Assembly (NCBI GenBank): GCA_028095005.1
Contig: CM051461.1
Coordinates: 42,953,968-43,017,967, forward strand
Length of the DNA stretch: 64,000 nucleotides
Origin: Rhynchospora pubera
Lineage: Eukaryota; Streptophyta; Magnoliopsida; Poales; Cyperaceae
Reading direction: 5' to 3'
Position 1 is the first letter of the stretch, and the number at the start of each line of letters is the position of its first letter. Below are positions 44,855-55,480 of the stretch, piece by piece. A model generated the notes under the pieces. That model made no database searches and was not told the DNA's origin. It saw nothing but the letters and a program-made list of their open reading frames with translations. A program made the position numbers and the translations under genes.

Positions 44855-47800
44855 ATGCAACACATATTTCACCAATTAGCCTCCAATCCATGGAGTTTGT
44901 TCATAGGCGCTTTCACCTTATGTATCCTATGGGGAGGAGCCAGAGCACTTGAATGGGCCTGGCTTAGGCCGAGGCGCCTTGACCGGGTGCTGAGGAAGCA
45001 AGGATTGCGCGGTACTGTGTACTGGCCCCTTGCCGGCGATTTGAATGATAACGCCCGGCTCAACAAAGAAGCGCGTACCAAGCCCATGCCACTTTCACAC
45101 GATATTACTCCTCGAGTAGCGCCTCATCTTCGTCGCACCATGAATGAATTTGGTGAGCATAAGAAATTATTCTATTATTTTAATTTTGATGGCTGAATAT
45201 GACTGAATTTGGTGATAAGAGGCATCTCAGGCCAAAATTGTCTTATGGGTCCTCACGAAGTCTCAAATTTATCTTTCATACTGCTATATTTCTTCTAATT
45301 TACTTCATCGTCAACGGAAATAAAATCATTGGTTTTTTCATGGATTGATGCTCTTTTACAATATTTGTTCCTACTCATCATTTTCAGTCCCTCCTAATTT
45401 GTTTGTCTCAACCTTATTTTCCTTGTTGGTCCTCTTAAAAATTCTAATTTATCATATTCACCCTTCAAGTTGCAATATGCCAATATCCCAAATAGATGGT
45501 CATCACCAATAAACATACCATTTGATTGGTGCTCGTTTACCTGTAACCTGTTAACTAAAATTTGATTTCACTTTTGTCTCCGCTCGCTAGTCGAGTTGGT
45601 AGAGACACAAGTCTCTCTACGGAGAGACAGGGGTTCGAATCTCGCTGGGGCGAGATAATTCGAGTGTGTGTGTGTGTGTGTGTGGGGTGTGAGTGCCTAC
45701 GGGCTGTTATCAAAAAAAAAATTGATTTCTCTTTTCCAAAATACAGGCAAAAATTGCTTTACTTGGTTTGGGCCCTACCCAAGAGTTACCATCATGGATC
45801 CAGAATTAGTTCGAGAAATTCTATCAAATAAATTCGGCCACTTTGAGAAACAAAAGATAGGTCCGGTGGGTCGATTGTTAGCTGACGGGGTTTCAAATCA
45901 GGAAGGGGAGAAATGGGCGAAGCACAGAAGAATTCTTAACCCTGCTTTTCATGTAGAGAAATTAAAGGTAATTAATTATATAAATAATAATGTAGCAAGT
46001 ATTATTTATATATGCTTTGGGATCAACCTTGTTCTTTCCGTTGCCATCTAGATCTAGGTGCTTTGCCACTTCTAACTGTATCCTTCCATATAAACATAAA
46101 TAGCTACGTATTAAAGAAAATTCTGCCATTGGACCAACTTTTTTGTGCATTTTTTTTATTCGCGTGGGCAAAACGAGGAACAATCCATATTCAGTATGTC
46201 AAATTTACACTTCAACGTTTCAGAAAGAGAATTTTGAAGTTCCAAATTAATATGGATTATGTGAATATAACACATTTATTTAAAATGAGAAGCTATATAA
46301 AAGCATATTTTCTTTTACAGAGAATGTTGCCTGCATTCTCTACATGTTGTGATGAGCTTGTTGACAGATGGGAGAACTCAGTCGGTCCTGACGGGTCATT
46401 TGAGATAGATGTTTGGCCAGAGATGCAAAATTTAACCGGAGATGTCATTTCAAGGGCAGCATTTGGAAGTAGTTACCATGAAGGGAGACGCATTTTCCAG
46501 CTCCAAGGCGAGCAAGCTGAATGTCTTATCAAGGCTGTTCCCACCCTTGTCATACCTTTCAACTGGTATAGTTTTTGTTTTTGAAGTGATCCTCATAATT
46601 TTGTGATCAGTTAATGATTATGGACAATAAAAGCGGTCAAGTGAAGAAGTTGACAAAATTTACATGTTTCTTTTTGCCTTGGGTATGTACTAATAATATA
46701 CATTAATTGATTGATGTTGCGCAAGTTCAAAGCTAAAGAAATGATAACTACTTTTTCTAAATTAGTATCCTCAGCATCCTTTAGATATATTAAAGCAGTA
46801 TTAAGTGTCTGGGAGTCTGGGACAAAGAACTATGTTCCACTGAAAAGGAGAAACAAAAAATAAGGTGAAAGGTACTAAATTGCATGCTAAGCACTAAATA
46901 TGCTTCTCTTACTAATGATTAAACTGGGTGTGTAGTGCATATTCTTTTCAATCATTATAATTTATAAACTGATATTGGGCATTGTTCACTGGTATCTAGG
47001 TACCTACCAACTGAAAACAATAGGAGGATGAAGCAGATTGCAAGGGAGGTCCGAACACTCCTCATGGGGATAATTACAAAAAGGGAAAAGGCCATCCGAA
47101 GTGGAGAGGCCACAAAAGATGACCTACTTGGTCTATTGCTAGAGTCAAACATGAGAGAAATGGGGCAAAATGGGAAATCAAACTCCAGTCTAGGCATGAC
47201 AATTGATGAGGTGATAGAAGAGTGCAAATTATTTTACTTTGCAGGACAGGAGACCACATCAGTTCTACTGACTTGGACTTTGGTTGTGTTAAGCATGTAT
47301 CCTGAGTGGCAAGAGATGGCACGTGAGGAGGTCTTGCAACAATTTGGGAGACAAAAGTCAGATTTTGACGGCTTGAGTCGACTTAAAATTGTGAGTCATT
47401 ATCTTGAAAATGAATTTTGTTGATGCAGAGTGATCATACTCCCAGTTTATGCTAAAGCTTGACTAATTTTTGTTTTACATGAGATTCATAGGACATATTC
47501 CGATTTTTATTGAAGTAAGATTCTATTATTCTGAATGTTTTGGGATAAATGACAATACCATATCATACAATAAATGCTAGTGCCAAGTTATAATATATAT
47601 TTACCAGTATAATCCAACTAAGTATTAAAAACCGGGCTTACGTGAAATGATATTATAATTGTCGATTATCTTAGTTTGTCATGAACTGAAAATTGAGAAC
47701 TTCTTGCTATAATAGTAATTACTATATATGTTTTTCTAGTTACTCAGATTTAATTTTTAATTACAGGTGAGCATGATACTATACGAGGTGCTTCGCCTGT

Positions 47801-48195
47801 ACTCTCCAGTTATTATGCTTTCCCGTCGCACATACAAAACCATGCAACTTGCTGATGTAATGATCCCGCCTGGTGTGCTCCTAGGATTACCAATACTACT
47901 CATCCACCATGACCCTGTCATATGGGGCCCTGATGCTACCGAGTTCAAACCAACACGGTTTTCTGAAGGCATCTCGAAGGCAACAAAGAACGGTCAGCAA
48001 GCCTTCTTTCCCTTTGGGTGGGGTCCAAGAATCTGCATTGGACAAAATTTTGCACTTCTTGAGGCAAAAATGGGCTTGAGTATGATTCTTCAGCATTTCA
48101 AATTTGAGTTGTCAGAAAAATACCAGCATGCTCCTTATCCTGTTATTACTGTACATCCTCAGCATGGTGCACCCATTAAGTTCCTTAGGTTCTGA
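44855..48195 (+). CDS. CYP72A: CYP72A-subfamily cytochrome P450, copy D (intact)
   Basis: A 527-aa ER-anchored monooxygenase encoded by exons 44855-45152, 45747-45967, 46321-46565, 47000-47390 and 47767-48195, all with GT-AG borders and with exon lengths equal to copy B except the last. The start is the ATG shared in position with copies B, E and F. Features: hydrophobic N-terminal anchor (about 12-28) and the WLRPRRLDR hinge; WAKHR at 156-160; AGQETT at 336-341; EVLR (ExxR) at 392-395; PTRF at 447-450; heme loop from F468 with Cys475. No stop or frameshift was found. Intron 1 carries a tRNA-derived SINE. Copy E, 5.36 kb downstream, is its closest relative, so the pair is a recent tandem duplication. 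The substrate is unknown; known CYP72A enzymes act on terpenoids, among others. Confidence 0.96.
45576..45720 (+). mobile_element. tRNA-derived SINE in intron 1 of copy D
   Basis: About 145 bp with an A-box-like TAGTCGAGTTGGTAGAG and a B-box GGTTCGAATC, followed by a (GT)n run and a short A tail. It is flanked by direct repeats TTGATTTCACTTTT (45562-45575) and TTGATTTCTCTTTT (45722-45735), one mismatch. Boxes A and B form the internal Pol III promoter. The body does not fold as a complete tRNA cloverleaf, so it is not a tRNA gene. Confidence 0.9.
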
Positions 48196-50125
48196 TAAAT
48201 TATGATTTACAGCAATAATATACGGAATGTAAGATTAATTATAGTTACGCTGTAGTATCTCTTTAATAGTTTTGAAAGATAATATTGGATGTTAGTTACT
48301 CCTTTACTAGAGATGAAATTAATGTAGTCTGTAGAGTACTAGAGTGTATACAAACCTGCTTCTGCTGTTGAATTCTGCATAGCCTCTCTGCAAATCCATT
48401 AATTTGGTTTTAATCTGATGTTCACCTGTTGCAGATTTGCAGTAGGTTGCTGTTATCTGAAAGCTTGCACCAGTTAGGTGATAAGCTTAATTACAAGAAA
48501 AATAATCCAAGTGCAGATTTTATTTTGATTTTCTAACCAAAGAAAATCATTTATTTTATATATATTTTAATTTTTCAAAATTAGAGTTATTATAACACAC
48601 CAAAATTAAGAAAAGAATACAAGGAATGAGCAGTGTAATATTCTTTTTTCTCCGAAATCCAAATCTCTATCCTAATTTTTATTTAGACCAAAATGTCCAA
48701 AGAAGTGCCGATTTTGACATGCTAATATAGAGGTGAACCAGTCCAGATCTCTTGCAATATAATGTCATGTTTACTAATTCGTTGGTATAGTTCCGGGAAA
48801 TGCAAATGTAGAGGTTATCAATTGTAAACTAAAAATACAAAGCACAAAAACTATAACTTTTCCAAAATATTAATAAAAAATTTCAATCTATTTACCACCA
48901 ATATAATTCCAAAGTTCTTCCTTGTTTTAGTTGGAATGGACTTTTCTTTTTACTGAAATTTGGATGTGTTTGGATGAGGGTTAGATAAGGAATAAGAATA
49001 AGAAATTTCGGTATGCGTGCTTATTTAAATTCTTTATTCTTATTCTTATCCAAACACTTAGCAGTTAGAATGGACATAGCTGCCGCATTAAAAAGGAGAT
49101 CAGAGAAGAAGGGATAGCATAATTTTTTTTCTGTGAATTCTGAATCACTTTCGCATTTAAGAACAGGAATCATTTCCGATTTTGGGTTTGTCAACTTTAC
49201 TTTTTTTAACTGATTATTATTATTATTATTATTGATTAGAGGATTCGGGGCAATTTGTGAAAAATTTTAGCTCTGGATTTATGTAATACAACATATTTGC
49301 TGATCTGATCATTTCATTCGTACATGTTTTATCTAAAATGGTGCTAACAATTTTTCACCGGCTAAAATTTTTCGCTCTAGAAATTATTAACAAAATTACT
49401 GTCAGTTTTTCTAGAAAATGTATACTAGGTTTCTAAGAAAACTGGATGGACAGGTAGCTATTGTTTATTGATTAATTAATTCGCGGTTGATATTTATAGG
49501 TGTTTGCTTCACCCGGTTGATCTTGTCTGAAATAGAAAATAATAACCCTTGGTACAAAAAAGAAAATTTTTCTTGCAACTTTTTGCTTGTGTACTTTTTT
49601 CTTTGTGTTAGTCTTTCGATCATTTTCAAAATCCTTAATTAAATAAAAGTTTAAAAATTCCAGGCTTTTATATGTAAGGGAAAAAAAAATCAAGAAACAG
49701 TGTTCATCAAGAAACACGGATAATATCTATAGTCAATAATTAATTTCCGATTTCTTATCATTCGCTAGTAACAATTACTAAGCAACCAAGTATTTGTAAC
49801 TGTATCACCATTGATAGTTCATTTGGCCCTTCTCAAGCGCTAGCTGGCGCCACACATAATTGATAGTTCATTTATTCTGATCACATAAGGCTGCAAACTT
49901 TAAGGCAGCTCCTGCTGTCTCTCGATATTTGGATCACGTATACCATTCATCGGCACAACTTGTCGTCCACGCATATTGTGACAAGCTACTGTCACTTTTC
50001 CGGTTTCCCTGCATTGCGCGATCACTCATCAGGGCTTATTTCCCAAGCCATACATTTTTTACTCCTTCAATTTTCTAGAATCAAGCTTTCACAGCCACAA
50101 AATTAAACCCTATATATCCACTCAC
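48196..50125. other. 3' flank of copy D and promoter region of copy E
   Basis: No gene. 48196-49740 aligns with the 3' flank of copy E (53747-55140) with a few indels, and 49800-50090 aligns with the copy D promoter. A decayed Tourist-like MITE sits at 48962-49057. Together these define the tandem duplication unit. Confidence 0.65.
48962..49057. mobile_element. Short Tourist-like MITE remnant
   Basis: Ends GGATGTGTTTGGATGAGG and inverted AGTGTTTGGATAAG enclose about 95 bp with AAGGAATAAGAATAAG arms. Target duplication not resolved. Confidence 0.6.
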
Positions 50126-50135
50126 TATATATATA
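50126..50135 (+). promoter_or_regulatory. TATA box of CYP72A copy E
   Basis: TATATATATA after CCACTCAC, about 80 bp before the ATG at 50212. This is the uninterrupted counterpart of the copy D promoter. Confidence 0.65.
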
Positions 50136-51121
50136 CCAAGACCATCATGTGTAATTGAACACATTACAATTTCGTGACCTCAGTCTCAGTGCAACTAACC
50201 CAGTTCAACATATGCAATACATGTTTCACCAGTTAGCCTCCAATCCATGGAGTTTGTTCATAGGCACTTTCACCTTATTTCTCCTATGGGGAGCAGCCCG
50301 AGCACTTGAATGGGCCTGGCTCAGGCCGAGGCGTCTTGACCGGGCGCTGAGGAAGCAAGGGTTGCGTGGTACTGTGTATCGGCCCCTTGCCGGTGATATT
50401 AATGATAATACCCGGCTCAACAAAGAAGCACGTGCCAAGCCTATGCCGCTTTCACACGACATTACCCCTCGCGTAGCGCCTTATCTACATCGCACCATGA
50501 AAGAATTCGGTGAGTATGATAAATTTTAAAAATTTTCTTTTTGTTTTGATGGACGAATTACTTAATTTGGTGATACGAGGCACTCGGGCTAACTTTTCTT
50601 ATTGGTCCCTTCTAATTTACATCATCACCAACGGATATAAAATCATTTTGTTCATTCATGGATTGATGCTCTTTTGCAATATTTGCTTTACATTTTCAAT
50701 CCCGCTCCTTATTTATTTTAGCTTGTCAAGCTTATATTTTTCGTTTGGTCCTCTCAGAATCCGAACTTATCAAATTCACCCATATACCTTCTTCAATATC
50801 CCAAATAAATGGTCATCACCAATAAGTCAATAACTATACTTTGATTGGTGCTCGTTAATCTGTTGAATGAAATTTTGATTTCACTTTTCCAAAATATAGG
50901 CAAAAATTGCTTTACTTGGTTTGGGCCCTACCCAAGTGTTAACATCATGGATCCAGAATTAGTGCGAGAAATTCTATCAAATAAATTCGGCCATTTTCAG
51001 AAACAAAAGATAGGTCGAGTGGGTCGATTGTTAGCTGATGCGCTTTCAATTCATGAAGGGGAGAAATGGGCTAAGCACAGAAGAATTCTCAACCTGCTTT
51101 TCATGCAGAAAAGTTAAAGGT

Positions 51122-51440
51122 TAGGTACGCAATTATTTACGAATGATAACTGCCATCGCAGTTTTATCATTTCTGTCATCGCTAAATATAAATTGAACAT
51201 ATACAACAAACAAGATGAACATATAGACGATTTAAGTGAATACTTAGAGACAAATAAGTGTTGTCAATATTTGTTCAGAATTTTACATGCATATTCAATT
51301 TATTTTCATTGAACTTATTTGTTTGTATGTGTTCACTTATATCGTCTATATGGTCACTTTGTTTGCTGTATATGTTCACTTTATATATAGCGATGGTAGG
51401 GATGGCAAAACTGCAGATGGCAGTAATCAATTTCCCAATT
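51122..51440. mobile_element. Fold-back MITE at the start of copy E intron 2
   Basis: About 320 bp form an imperfect palindrome: ACTGCCATCGCAGTTTTATC near the left end is matched by the inverse of GGCAAAACTGCAGATGGCAG near the right. It is absent from copy D, where AAAG|GTAATTAATT continues directly. It changes the bases after the exon 2 splice donor from GTAATT to GTTAGG. Confidence 0.85.
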
Positions 51441-52440
51441 AATTATATAAATAATAAATTAGTAAGTACTATTTTTTTTCTTTTGAATTAACCTTGTTCT
51501 TTCTGTTGTCATCGTTCCATATAAACATATTTAGCTGCGTATGAAAGAAAATTCTGTCATTCGACCAACTTTCTTGTGTTTTTTATTTATTCATGCGGGC
51601 AAAAAGAGGAGCAATTGATATTCAGCATGCCAAATTTACACCTCAAGTTTTCAGAAAGAGAATTTTGAAGTTCCAAATTTGGATTATGCAAATATAACAC
51701 ATTTATTCAAAATGAGATGCTAAATAAAAGAGTGTAAGTTTTCTTTTGCAGAGGATGCTGCCTGCATTCTCTAGTTGTTGCGATGAGCTTGTTGACAAAT
51801 GGGAGAACTCAGTAGGTCCTGATGGGTCGTTTGAGATAGATGTTTGGCCAGAGATGCAAAATTTAACGGGAGATGTCATTTCAAGGGCGGCATTTGGCAG
51901 TAGTTACAATGAAGGGAGACGTATTTTCCAACTCCAAGGCGAACAAGCTGAATGCTTTATCAAGGCTCTTCCCACCCTTGTCATACCTTTCAATTGGTAT
52001 ATATTAGTTCTTTCCCTTATTATAATGGGTCTTCTTTTCGAAGTGATCTTTGTGATTTTGTGATCAGTTAATGATTGTGGACAGTAGAAGCAGTCAAGGA
52101 AAGCAGTTGACAAATTTTCCATTTTTATTCTGCCTAAGTTTGCCTTCCGTCTGTACTGTTAATATAAATTTGGTGATATTGTGCAAATCAAACAACAGAA
52201 TTGATTATGATGTCAAGTTCTTCTAAATTAACCTCAGCAGTCAGCATTCTTGAGAAATATTTAAGAAATATTAGATAATTAGGACAAAGAACCATTTTCT
52301 AATGTAAAAGAAAACGTAAAAGGAAAAATAGAAAAGAAGGTGAAGGGTACTAATGACTAAATATGGTTATCTTATTTCTACCTCCATGTTTAACCATTGC
52401 CTACAAACTGGGTGTGTTGTGCACATTCTTTTCAAATATT

Positions 52441-52533
52441 TTTTGATGGTAGGTAGACGATAGTCTTCCTACAATTTCATTGAACCAAAAGAAATAGGTA
52501 CAAGTAAAAAAAGTTTAAGAAAACGAGAGAGGA
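52441..52533 (-). mobile_element. 5'-truncated LINE fragment in copy E intron 3
   Basis: A 93-bp insert that starts with T residues (complement of an A tail) is flanked by a perfect 12-bp duplication TTTTCAAATATT (52429-52440 and 52534-52545). It is absent from the aligned intron of copy D. Confidence 0.85.
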
Positions 52534-53746
52534 TTTTCAAATATTATAACTGCTATTTGGGCGTTATTCACTGGTTTCACGGGTACTTACCAACTGAAAA
52601 TAATAAGAGGATGAAGCAGACGGCAAGGGAAGTCCGAACACTTCTCATGGGCATAATTACAAAAAGGGAGAAGGCCATCCAAAGTGGAGAGGCCACAAGA
52701 GATGACTTGCTTGGTTTATTGCTGGAGTCGAACATGAGGGAAATGGGGCAAAATGAGAAATCAAACTCCAGTCTAGGCATGACAATCGATGAGGTGATAG
52801 AAGAGTGCAAGCTATTTTACTTTGCGGGACAGGAGACCACATCAGTTCTTCTGACCTGGACTTTGGTTGTGTTAAGCATGCATCCTGAGTGGCAAGAGAT
52901 GGCACGTGAAGAGGTCTTGCAACATTTTGGGAGACAAAATCCAGATTTTGATGGCTTGAGTCGGCTTAAAATTGTGAGTCATTATCTTGAAAATGAATTT
53001 TTAAATGCAGAGAGATCATACTTCCACTTTGTGATTTCTATTGAAGTAAGATTCTATTATCCTGTGTTTTTTAGGATAAATGACAATACCAAATCAATAA
53101 ATGGTAATGCCAAGTTATAATATGTATTTACCAGTATATTCAAACTAAGTCTTAAAAACAGTGGCTATTTGGTTTATACTTGTTGATTATATTAGTTTGT
53201 GATGAATTGAGAAGTGAGAACATCCTGCTATAATGTTAATTTATATATATGTTTCTCTAGTTAACTCAGCCACGCAATTTGTTATTTCGTATTCTTGAAT
53301 TTAATTCTTATTTACAGATGAGCATGATACTATACGAGGTGCTTCGCCTGTACTCTCCAGTTATTGTGCTTTCCCGTCAAACATACAAAACCATGCAACT
53401 CGGTGATATAGCCATTCCGCCTGGTGTGCTCCTAGGATTACCAATACTACTCATCCATCATGACCCTGTCATATGGGGCCCTGATGCTACCGAGTTCAAA
53501 CCATCACGGTTTTCTGAAGGCATCTCAAAGGCAACAAAGAATGGTCAGCAAGCCTTCTTTCCCTTTGGGTGGGGTCCAAGAATCTGCATTGGACAGAATT
53601 TTGCACTTCTTGAGGCTAAGATGGGGTTGAGTATGATTCTTCAGCATTTCAAATTTGAGCTGTCAGAGAGATACCAGCATGCCCCTTACCCTGTTTTAAC
53701 GGTACATCCTCAGCATGGTGCACCCTTTAAGTTCCACAGGTTATGA

Positions 53747-55135
53747 TAAACTATGATTCACTGCCACCCGACCCTCAAAAAAAAAAAAAGATAAACTATG
53801 ATTCACAGAAAAAATATGCAGAATGTAAGATTAATTATAGTTACGCTGTAATATCTCTTTATTAGTTTTGAAAGACAATATCGTATGTTACTCGTTTACT
53901 AGAGATGAAATTATTGTAGAGTGTATACAAATCTGCTTTTGCGCTGTTGAATTCTGCATAGCCTATCTGCAAATCCATTAATTCGGTTCTAATCTGATCA
54001 TCTGATGTTCGCATGTTGTAGATATGCAGTAGGTTGCTGTTATCTGAAAGCTTGCACCAGTTAGGTGATAAGCTTACAAGCAAATTAAGCCAAGTGCAGA
54101 TTTTATTTTGATTTTCTAACCAGAGAAAAACTTTTATTTTATATATGAAGGATTTTAATTTTTCAAAATTAGAGTTATTAACACCACCAAAATTAAGAAT
54201 AGTATACAAGGAATGAACAGTGTAATATCCTTTTTTCTCCCAAATCCAAATCTCTATCCTAATTTTTATTCCTTATTCCTTATTCCGGTGAAAACCAAAC
54301 AACGAAGGAATAGGGAATTTGGACTTATTCCGGCCCTTATCCCTATTCTAACAAAACCAAGAAATTTGAATAAGAAATAAGGAATAGGCTTATCTCTATT
54401 CATATTCCCTATTCCCAATGTATCCAAACACACCCATTTAGACCAAAATGTCCAAAGAAGTCCCGATTTTGACATCTTAATATAGAGGTCAATCTACACG
54501 TGCAATTGAATTTAGGTGAACCAGTCCAGATCTCTTGCAATATAATGTCATGTTTACTAACTAGTTGGTATAGTTCCGGAAAATTCAAATGTAGAGGTCA
54601 TCAATTGTAAACTAAAAATACAAAGCAGTGAAGCACTATAACAGTATAACTAAAAGTTTCTTCCTTGTTTTCTTCCTTGTTTTTGTTACAAAATACTAAA
54701 AGTTTTCAATTACCACCAATATATATAATTCCAAAGTTTCTTCCTTGTTTTTGTTGGAATGTACTTTTGTTTTTACTGAAATTTAGCAGTTTGAATGGAC
54801 ATGGCAGCCGCATTAAAAAGGGGATCGGAGAAGAAGGGATAGCATTATTTTTTTCTGTGAATTCTGAATCACTTTCGCATTTGAGAACTGTTAGAATAGA
54901 CATGGCTATCGATTATTGATTAATGAATTGGCGGTTGATATTTATCTGAAATAGAAAATAATAACCCTTTGTACAACAAAGAATTTTTCTTGCAACTTTT
55001 GCTTGTGTACTTTTTTCTTTTTGTTAGTCTTTCGATCATTTTCAAAATCCTTAATTAAATAGAAGTTTAAAAATTCCAGGCTTTTATATGTCAAAAAAAA
55101 AATCAAGAAACAGTGATCATCACAAAACACGGGTA
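53747..55135. other. 3' flank of copy E
   Basis: No gene. The sequence is homologous to the 3' flank of copy D (48196 onward) and differs by a MITE insertion at 54271-54435 and by absence of about 290 bp found at 49170-49450. Confidence 0.65.
54271..54435. mobile_element. Tourist-like MITE in the copy E 3' flank
   Basis: A 165-bp AT-rich insert ends in CCAAACACACCC and is bounded by ATT on both sides (54268-54270 and 54436-54438). The homologous flank of copy D reads straight through this point, giving a natural empty site. Confidence 0.85.
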
Positions 55136-55140
55136 GTATC

Positions 55141-55396
55141 TGTTGAAAATAATAATAATTAGTGATTGGTTTAGTCTTAGATTAATTTCTCATCGTTGAT
55201 ATTTTGTAAAATAGCCCTCCAACCTTTTTAATTTAAAAGGGTTGCTATTTCTAGAAATTAACGTTAGAATCTAACGGTCAAATTTATAGCCGTTAGAATT
55301 TGGCCTTATATAAAGGCTTGTATATCTCTGTAAAATAAGAAGACCGTGTGAAAAAATCAGTTAATAAAAATTATTATTCTTTTCCAAAATTCATCA
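55141..55396 (+). repeat. 5' LTR of the second Copia element
   Basis: 256 bp, with a TATATAAAGG promoter box near 55306. One substitution against the 3' LTR. Confidence 0.95.
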
Positions 55397-55480
55397 TGGT
55401 ATCAGAGCGAATCTGATCCAGCTTCCGCAAAATCTGATAATTTACCAATCTCAGCAAAACCTTTTTTTCAGCACTGTCAA

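Larger units (their letters stand above)
50212..53746 (+). pseudogene. CYP72A copy E, lightly damaged P450
   Basis: All five exons are present: 50212-50509, 50900-51119, 51752-51996, 52583-52973, 53318-53746. Sequence is very close to copy D, with AGQETT, EVLR and FGWGPRICIG intact. The PERF position reads PSRF. Two lesions are visible. Exon 2 lacks one C in the LNPAF codons, giving 220 instead of 221 bp and a stop soon after. The intron 3 acceptor reads ACGG|GTACTT where copies A, B, C and D have AG before GTACC. Exon 5 starts with ATG where the others start with GTG, giving Met for Val. Intron 2 contains a fold-back MITE starting just after the donor, and intron 3 a small LINE fragment. As read, it would not give a functional P450. 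A sequencing error could explain the exon 2 base but hardly both lesions. Confidence 0.85.

Noticed and set aside
45576..45650. Possible tRNA gene (A and B boxes)
   Set aside because: No proper acceptor stem or anticodon arm, plus (GT)n tail, A tail and target duplications: it is a SINE.
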